From NCBI GenBank assembly GCA_900551985.1, contig URYG01000146.1, positions 1-8,169 of the forward strand: 8,169 nucleotides of DNA. The letters are read 5' to 3'. Positions within the stretch are counted from its first letter, which is position 1, and every line of letters begins with the position of its first letter. The notes under the pieces are model-generated. The model was not told where the DNA came from and made no database searches. It was given only the letters and a program-made list of their open reading frames with translations. Positions 1 to 5,363 of the stretch are shown here, one piece after another. The position numbers were made by a program, and so were the translations under genes. Source of the DNA: an uncultured Prevotella sp. Lineage in GTDB: Bacteria; Bacteroidota; Bacteroidia; Bacteroidales; Bacteroidaceae.

Positions 1-13
1 GAGCATGGCATAG

Positions 14-2119
14 TTGACCGACGAGGGCAGGGTAGTGATGGAGAAGTCGCTGGATGCCAGCCGTGAAATTTCCCTGAGCTACAAGGATCATGCCTTCACC
101 ATCCAGTTGGCAGCCAGCGAGGTGACGGTTCCTGCACGCTGCCGCTTCCTCTATCGCATGAAGGGAGTAAGCGATAAGTGGGTCCTCACTCCGGTGGGCA
201 GTCCGGAGGTTACCTTCACCAATCTTTCTTCGGGCAGCTATACCCTGCAGGTGAAGGTGGTGAATGGCGATGGCTCTGTGAATGATGAGATCAGCGAACT
301 GCAGATCCACATGGCGCCTCCGTTCTATCTCTCCATGTGGGCATTTATCGTCTATATCCTGCTTCTTGGCGGTGCATTCTATCTCTATCGCCGCAGGATG
401 ATGGAGCGCCAGCGCCTGCAGTTTGAGCGCAGAAGCATGGAAGATAGTATGAAGAAGACCAAGGAGCTGAACGAGCTGAAGCTGAATTTCTTCACCAATG
501 TGAGCCATGAGCTCCGCACCCCGCTCACCCTCATCCTCTCTCCGCTGGAGTCGATGATACGTGAGGAGGCGAACAACGGCAAGCGCCGCAAGCTGGAACT
601 CATCCACCGCAACGCCACCCGACTGCTCAACCTGGTGAATCAGATTCTCGATTTCCGCAAGTTCGACCAGAACAAGGAGAAGCTCAATCTGGCTCCTACC
701 GAGGTGGTCAGCTTCATCGACAATATCTGCTCATCCTTCCGTATCCTTGCCAACAGCAAGGTGACGCTCATCTTCGAGTCGCAGCTGCCTCGCTTTACGA
801 TGAACATCGACCCCGACAAGGTGGGAAAGATCCTGAATAATCTCCTGAGCAATGCCTATAAGTTTACCCCGGATGGCGGCACGATTACCGTCTCGGTGTT
901 TGCCAAGACCCGGCAGGAGATGAAGGGCGGCGACACCGACTGGCTCTGCTTCTCGGTAGCCGATACCGGCAAGGGCATCAGCGACGAAGAGAAGAAACTG
1001 GTCTTCGACCGTTTCTATCAGGTCAACGGTACAGAGATGCAGCCAGCCGGAGGCAGTGGCATTGGATTGAATCTCGTCAAGAAGTTTGCTGCCCTGCATG
1101 GGGGTAATGTCGTGGTGCGTGACAATGCGGGCGGCGGTTCCGTGTTTGTGGTAGAGCTGCCTATCCCTGAAGATAAGACGGCGAATGCCAATGCCCATCT
1201 GGGAACGATGCGGGCGGCTGCCGTCATCTCTACCGTGCACCAGGCAGATGCAGATGCCAGAGAAGATGATGATGCACTCTATGGCATAGGCTATGAGGCA
1301 CCTCAGGCAAAGGATAGCCAGCTGGCATCGCAGAAACCGGTCTTGCTGCTGGTAGATGACAGTGATGACTTCCGGGAATTCATGCGCGAACTCCTCTCCG
1401 ATTACCAGGTAGTAGAGGCGGTGAACGGTAAGGATGCCTGGGATAAGATCATCGAACAGCGACCTGACATCATCCTCAGCGATGTGATGATGCCGGTGAT
1501 GGATGGCAACGAACTCTGCCGGCAGGTGAAGGAGAATGACGAGACGGCTTCCATTCCTTTCGTCATGCTCACAGCCCGTCTTGCCGATGAGCATCGCAAG
1601 GAGGGACTGGCGAGCGGTGCTGATGAATATATCACCAAACCATTCAATATCGATATGCTCAACCTCCGGCTCCGCAATCTCCTGAATCTCGTGAAGCGTT
1701 CGGGTGGAGCTATGCCGCAGCACAAGGATGAACCGGTGAAGGAGAAACTGCTCAACAACGGACGCTTTGTATTGAGTGTCTCCGACCAGCGCTTCCTCGA
1801 CCAGCTCAACACCTATCTGCAGGAGAATATGTGCGATCCGGATACCTCGGTGGAATCCATCAGCGAACATCTCGCCATCTCGCGCGTACAATTATATAAG
1901 AAGCTCATCTCGCTCAAGGGCATCACGCCTTCTGAATATCTCCGTGCCATGCGTATCAGATATGCTGAGGAACTGATGCGCCAGGGAGATCTGAACGTAA
2001 GCGAGATTGCCTATAAGGTGGGATTCAACAATCCGCGCTATTTCTCCAAGTACTTCCAGGAAGCCTATGGCGTAACGCCTTCACAGTACCGGAAACGGTT
2101 GAATGGGGAACCTGTCTAG
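14..2119 (+). CDS. Hybrid two-component system (HTCS) regulator, C-terminal part only
   Basis: This is a one-protein signalling system: a periplasmic ligand signal drives autophosphorylation, phosphotransfer and transcription control of a nearby PUL. In the 701-residue frame, residues about 15-98 are the end of the sensor region (Y_Y_Y-type beta domain) and about 104-125 form a membrane helix followed by a basic stretch. HisKA carries the H-box NVSHELRTP with predicted phospho-His165. HATPase shows the N-box NLLSNAYKF (276-284), DTGKGI (317-322) and GGSGIGL (346-352). The receiver (about 442-560) has D448/D449, acceptor D490 in ILSDVMMP, T520 and K542. An AraC-type helix-turn-helix pair fills about 597-697. 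Full HTCS proteins are usually about 1300-1400 residues with a beta-propeller sensor, so roughly half is missing. The frame begins with TTG directly after an in-frame TAG at 11-13, so TTG14 or ATG38 are only formal starts. All kinase, receiver and DNA-binding residues are intact. Its position just upstream of the glycosidases suggests that it regulates them. Confidence 0.93.
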   Translation: MTDEGRVVMEKSLDASREISLSYKDHAFTIQLAASEVTVPARCRFLYRMKGVSDKWVLTPVGSPEVTFTNLSSGSYTLQVKVVNGDGSVNDEISELQIHMAPPFYLSMWAFIVYILLLGGAFYLYRRRMMERQRLQFERRSMEDSMKKTKELNELKLNFFTNVSHELRTPLTLILSPLESMIREEANNGKRRKLELIHRNATRLLNLVNQILDFRKFDQNKEKLNLAPTEVVSFIDNICSSFRILANSKVTLIFESQLPRFTMNIDPDKVGKILNNLLSNAYKFTPDGGTITVSVFAKTRQEMKGGDTDWLCFSVADTGKGISDEEKKLVFDRFYQVNGTEMQPAGGSGIGLNLVKKFAALHGGNVVVRDNAGGGSVFVVELPIPEDKTANANAHLGTMRAAAVISTVHQADADAREDDDALYGIGYEAPQAKDSQLASQKPVLLLVDDSDDFREFMRELLSDYQVVEAVNGKDAWDKIIEQRPDIILSDVMMPVMDGNELCRQVKENDETASIPFVMLTARLADEHRKEGLASGADEYITKPFNIDMLNLRLRNLLNLVKRSGGAMPQHKDEPVKEKLLNNGRFVLSVSDQRFLDQLNTYLQENMCDPDTSVESISEHLAISRVQLYKKLISLKGITPSEYLRAMRIRYAEELMRQGDLNVSEIAYKVGFNNPRYFSKYFQEAYGVTPSQYRKRLNGEPV

Positions 2120-2140
2120 GAGTTAACTCCTGAATTTTTT
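2118..2140 (+). terminator. Short palindrome plus T-run overlapping the HTCS stop
   Basis: AGGAGTTAACTCCT (2118-2131) is a perfect 14-nt palindrome that shares two bases with the TAG stop. It can form a 5-bp stem with a TTAA loop, followed by GAA and six T (2135-2140). The stem is short, so it is at best a weak intrinsic terminator in front of the stronger hairpin at 2147-2188. Confidence 0.4.
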
Positions 2141-2146
2141 GATAAT

Positions 2147-2188
2147 AAGAGGGTATAAAATGATGTAGGAAACATTTTATACCCTCTT
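2147..2188 (+). terminator. 16-bp hairpin after the HTCS gene
   Basis: Bases 2147-2162 (AAGAGGGTATAAAATG) pair perfectly with 2173-2188 (CATTTTATACCCTCTT) around a 10-nt loop. On the plus strand the stem runs into TTTGTTT, a broken T-tract, so a terminator for the HTCS transcript is the likely role. It separates the regulator from the enzyme genes, which then need their own promoter. A regulatory palindrome cannot be excluded, but the arms are much longer than a usual operator half-site. Confidence 0.7.
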
Positions 2189-2204
2189 TGTTTACATATA
2201 AGAA

Positions 2205-2234
2205 CTTGATAACCAATAAAAAAATGTATTTTTG
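2205..2234 (+). promoter_or_regulatory. Predicted Bacteroidota sigma-ABfr promoter for the GH31-GH2 unit
   Basis: TATTTTTG at 2227-2234 matches the Bacteroidota -7 consensus TAnnTTTG exactly. CTTG at 2205-2208 lies 18 nt upstream and is a plausible -33 element (consensus TTTG). Transcription would start near 2240, giving a leader of about 60 nt that is A/T-rich and lacks a clear Shine-Dalgarno site, as is common in this phylum. The promoter lies after the HTCS terminator, so it can serve the enzyme genes independently. No HTCS binding repeat could be identified by eye. Confidence 0.7.
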
Positions 2235-2301
2235 CAGCAGAATTTAATAACCGCAGCAAGAATTAACAAGAATCAATAAATAAAACTAAATATTATCAAG
2301 T

Positions 2302-5256
2302 ATGAAACTGACTAAATCGTTATTCGTATCAGCAGTATTGTTCTTGAGCGCCACAGGTGCCCAGGCAGCTGGCTTCGTACAGAAAGGTAATTATCTTACC
2401 GTACAGTTGAAACAGCATCAGAACTATGGTCCGTCGCAAATCCGCCTCCAGGTGGTAGGCGACCGCATCATCCGTGTACAGGCTACAGCCGAGCAGGGAT
2501 TCCGCAGCAAGCAGAGTCTCATCATCGTGCCTCAGAACTCCAAGGCACAGTACAAGGTAGAGGAGCAGGGAGATGACCTCATCATCACCACAGCTGCCAT
2601 GCGTGCCGTATTGAACGAGGCTACCGGACAGATTACCTTCTACGATCTCAAGGATCAGGTTCTGTTGAAAGAGGTGGCGCAGGGCGGAAAGACCTTCAAG
2701 CCATTCACCGTGCCCGACCGTGAAATCGGTGTGGATATCGCCAAGGTACCTGAGGCTCAGAAGCACGGATGGTCGTGGCGTGCCCTCTTCGATTCGCCTG
2801 ACAATGAAGCCTTCTATGGTCTCGGTCAGCATCAGAGCGAAGAGCTCAACATGAAGGGCAAGAACGAAGACCTCTTCCAGTATAACACCAAGGTGAGTGT
2901 GCCTTTCGTCATCTCCAACAAGAACTACGGCATCCTCTGGGATTCCTACTCTTATTGCCGCTGGGGTAATCCTGACGATTATCTCCAGCTGAACCGTGCT
3001 TTCAAGCTCTATGATAAGGACGGAAAGGAAGGTCAGCTCACCGGTACCTACGTGGATAAGAACGGACAGAAGATAGTTCGTGGCGAGGACAGCATCTACT
3101 TCGAATATGCGATGCCTGAGGCTTCTGAAATCTGCAACAAGACTGATAAGGGTGGCATCCAGAACCTGCCTAAGGGCTTTGCGCTCAACGGCTCCAAGGT
3201 GGTTTACGAGGGATATGTAGAGGCGCCAACCAGCAGTTTCTATCAGTTTATCCTCTACTATGCCGGCTATATGAAGATCTACATCGACGGCAAGCTGGTG
3301 GTGCCTGAGCGCTGGCGTACCGCCTGGAATCCGAACTCCTATAAGTTTGAGACAGCCATCCCGAAGGGCAAGAAGACCCCAATCCGCATCGAGTGGCAGC
3401 CGGATGGCGATGTTTCCTACTGCGGTCTCCGTGTGGCAGCCCCACGTTCTGAGGCTGAGAAGAACCAGCTGAGCATCTGGAGCGAGATGTCGCCGGATAT
3501 GGATTACTACTTCATCGCCGGAAAGGATATGGACGAGGTGATTTCGGGCTACCGCACCCTTACCGGCAAGGCTCCGGTATATCCTAAGTGGGTGCTCGGT
3601 TTCTGGCAGAGCCGTGAGCGCTATCAGAGCAGCAAGGATATCGAGGAGAACATGAAGAAGTTCCGCGACCTGAAGATTCCGGTGGATAACATCGTACAGG
3701 ACTGGAACTACTGGAAGCTGGATTCATGGGGAAGCCATGAGTTTGAGGCGGCTCGCTATCCGAACCCTCAGGCGATGCTCGACAGCGTACACGCCCTGCA
3801 TGGAAGATTCATGATTTCGGTTTGGCCGAAGTTCTATGATACCGTAAAGAACTATAAGGAACTCGACAGCAAGGGCTGGATGTATCACCAGGCTATCAAG
3901 GATGATATCCACGACTGGCTCGGTTTCCGCGGCTCCTTCTATGATGCCTACGATGCCGGAGCCAGAAAGATGTTCTGGCGACAGATGGATGAGAATCTCT
4001 ATTCTAAGTATAAGTTCGGTGTCGATGCCTGGTGGATGGATGCATCTGAGCCAAACGTTCGCGACTGTACGCCGATGTGGTACCGCAAGGCACTTTCGGG
4101 TCCTACTGCCCTGGGTACATCTACCGAGTATTTCAATGCCTACAGCATCGTGAATGCCGATGCCATCTACAATGGTCAGCGCAGCGTGAACCCTAACCAG
4201 CGTGTCTTCCTCTTGACCCGTTCCGGTTTTGCAGGCGAACAGCGCTACAGCACCGCTACCTGGTCGGGCGACATCGCTACCCGCTGGGAGGATATGCGTG
4301 CGCAGATGACTGCCGGACTGAACTATTCTATGGCTGGTCTTCCTTTCTGGGGAATGGACCAGGGTGGTTTCTGTGTAGAAAACCGCTATGTGGCTGCCCA
4401 GCAGGAATTCGACAAGAATGGTACCGAGAATGCCGATCTCAAGGAATGGAGAGAGTTGCAGGCTCGCTGGAACCAGTTCGGCTGTTTCGTTCCGCTCTAT
4501 CGTGCCCACGGTCAGTGGCCATTGCGTGAGGTGTGGAACATCGCTCCAGCCGATCATCCTGCCTACAAAACCATCGTAGCCTATGACAAGCTCCGCTATC
4601 GCCTGATGTCTTACCTCTACAGTATGGCGGGTATGGTGCATCTCAAGGATTACACCATGATGCGCGGACTGGTGATGGATTTCAATGGCGATGAGAAGGT
4701 TTTGGATATCAAGGATCAGTGGATGTTCGGTTCTGCCCTGATGGCTTGTCCGGTGGGCGAGTATCAGAAGTATTCACGCGAAGTCTATCTGCCTAAGCAG
4801 AAGGGTTGGTACGATTTCTATACCGGAGAATATCATGCAGGCGGTCAGACCATCGTGGCTGATGCGCCATACGATAAGATTCCTGTCTTCATCCCAGAGG
4901 GTGCCATCCTTCCGATAGGTCCTGAGATGCAGTGGAGTGACGAGAAGAAGCCGGAGCTGATCGACCTCTATGTCTATGCCGGCAAGGATGGCTCTTATAC
5001 CTTGTACGAGGATGAGGGCACGAACTATAACTACGAGAAGGGCAAGTATGCTGTGATAGATTTCAAGTATAATGATGCCCTGAAGCAGGTTACCATCGGT
5101 GCCCGCAAGGGTAGTTTCGACGGTATGCTCCAGAAGCGCCGCTTCAACATCATCCTGGTAGATCAGAAGAAGCAGCAGGGCGTGAATCTCGCCAAGTCGC
5201 CTAAGGGCAAGGTTGTGAAGTATTCCGGCCAGGCAATTACTGTAAAATTGAAGTAG
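2302..5256 (+). CDS. Secreted GH31 glycosidase with PA14 insert, probable alpha-xylosidase
   Basis: Predicted to release alpha-linked xylose from the non-reducing end of xyloglucan oligosaccharides in the periplasm. The 984-residue protein begins with a Sec signal peptide (about 1-22, cleavage near AQA/AG, no lipobox Cys). An N-terminal beta-sandwich (about 25-235) is followed by a PA14-like insert (about 243-381), a feature of the CjXyl31A/BoGH31 type of alpha-xylosidase. The (beta/alpha)8 barrel starts near 425. The nucleophile is predicted as D580 in WWMDASEP, and the acid/base as D657 in TWSGDI, within the family stretch TRSGFAGEQRY (639-649). C-terminal beta domains, including a DUF5110-like part, fill about 790-984. 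Length and all core motifs look complete. The ATG at 2302 is preceded by an A-rich leader and gives a good signal peptide. The gene has its own promoter and lies 107 bp upstream of the GH2 gene, probably co-transcribed. Family membership is very secure; alpha-xylosidase over another alpha-glycosidase activity is inferred from the PA14 insert and the neighbour. Confidence 0.93.
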   Translation: MKLTKSLFVSAVLFLSATGAQAAGFVQKGNYLTVQLKQHQNYGPSQIRLQVVGDRIIRVQATAEQGFRSKQSLIIVPQNSKAQYKVEEQGDDLIITTAAMRAVLNEATGQITFYDLKDQVLLKEVAQGGKTFKPFTVPDREIGVDIAKVPEAQKHGWSWRALFDSPDNEAFYGLGQHQSEELNMKGKNEDLFQYNTKVSVPFVISNKNYGILWDSYSYCRWGNPDDYLQLNRAFKLYDKDGKEGQLTGTYVDKNGQKIVRGEDSIYFEYAMPEASEICNKTDKGGIQNLPKGFALNGSKVVYEGYVEAPTSSFYQFILYYAGYMKIYIDGKLVVPERWRTAWNPNSYKFETAIPKGKKTPIRIEWQPDGDVSYCGLRVAAPRSEAEKNQLSIWSEMSPDMDYYFIAGKDMDEVISGYRTLTGKAPVYPKWVLGFWQSRERYQSSKDIEENMKKFRDLKIPVDNIVQDWNYWKLDSWGSHEFEAARYPNPQAMLDSVHALHGRFMISVWPKFYDTVKNYKELDSKGWMYHQAIKDDIHDWLGFRGSFYDAYDAGARKMFWRQMDENLYSKYKFGVDAWWMDASEPNVRDCTPMWYRKALSGPTALGTSTEYFNAYSIVNADAIYNGQRSVNPNQRVFLLTRSGFAGEQRYSTATWSGDIATRWEDMRAQMTAGLNYSMAGLPFWGMDQGGFCVENRYVAAQQEFDKNGTENADLKEWRELQARWNQFGCFVPLYRAHGQWPLREVWNIAPADHPAYKTIVAYDKLRYRLMSYLYSMAGMVHLKDYTMMRGLVMDFNGDEKVLDIKDQWMFGSALMACPVGEYQKYSREVYLPKQKGWYDFYTGEYHAGGQTIVADAPYDKIPVFIPEGAILPIGPEMQWSDEKKPELIDLYVYAGKDGSYTLYEDEGTNYNYEKGKYAVIDFKYNDALKQVTIGARKGSFDGMLQKRRFNIILVDQKKQQGVNLAKSPKGKVVKYSGQAITVKLK

Positions 5257-5264
5257 TCTAATCT

Positions 5265-5344
5265 CCCACAGATGACACAGATTTCACAGATTTTTTTATA
5301 TTCTCAGAAAAGATGAATCTGTGTAAATCTGTGCTATCTGTGGG
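5265..5344. repeat. Imperfect inverted repeat between GH31 and GH2 genes
   Basis: The left arm (5265-5292) and right arm (5316-5344) are reverse complements over 28/29 nt with two mismatches and one 1-nt gap, around a 23-nt loop. The left arm is itself three tandem nonamers: CACAGATGA at 5267, then CACAGATTT at 5276 and again at 5285. The right arm repeats the motif ATCTGTG three times. In RNA it would form a long hairpin in the intercistronic gap. Similar CACAGATTT-type sequence is, from memory, common between genes in Bacteroidota, so it is probably a dispersed element. It could act as partial terminator, mRNA processing or stability element; the sequence alone does not decide this. Confidence 0.85.
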
Positions 5345-5363
5345 ATTTCTTATATTGATAGGA

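Noticed and set aside
731..1891. A 386-codon minus-strand open frame opposite the HTCS gene
   Set aside because: It is opposite conserved kinase and receiver coding sequence and shows no recognisable domain.
3724..4641. A 305-codon minus-strand open frame opposite the GH31 catalytic barrel
   Set aside because: It is a shadow of the conserved GH31 region containing D580 and D657.
5267..5293. CACAGATTT repeats as DnaA boxes or an origin
   Set aside because: They do not match TTATCCACA, and the repeats are explained by the inverted-repeat element between two genes.
5265..5344. Inverted repeats as recombination sites of an invertible promoter
   Set aside because: The segment between the arms is only 23 nt and contains no TAnnTTTG promoter, so inversion would have nothing to switch.
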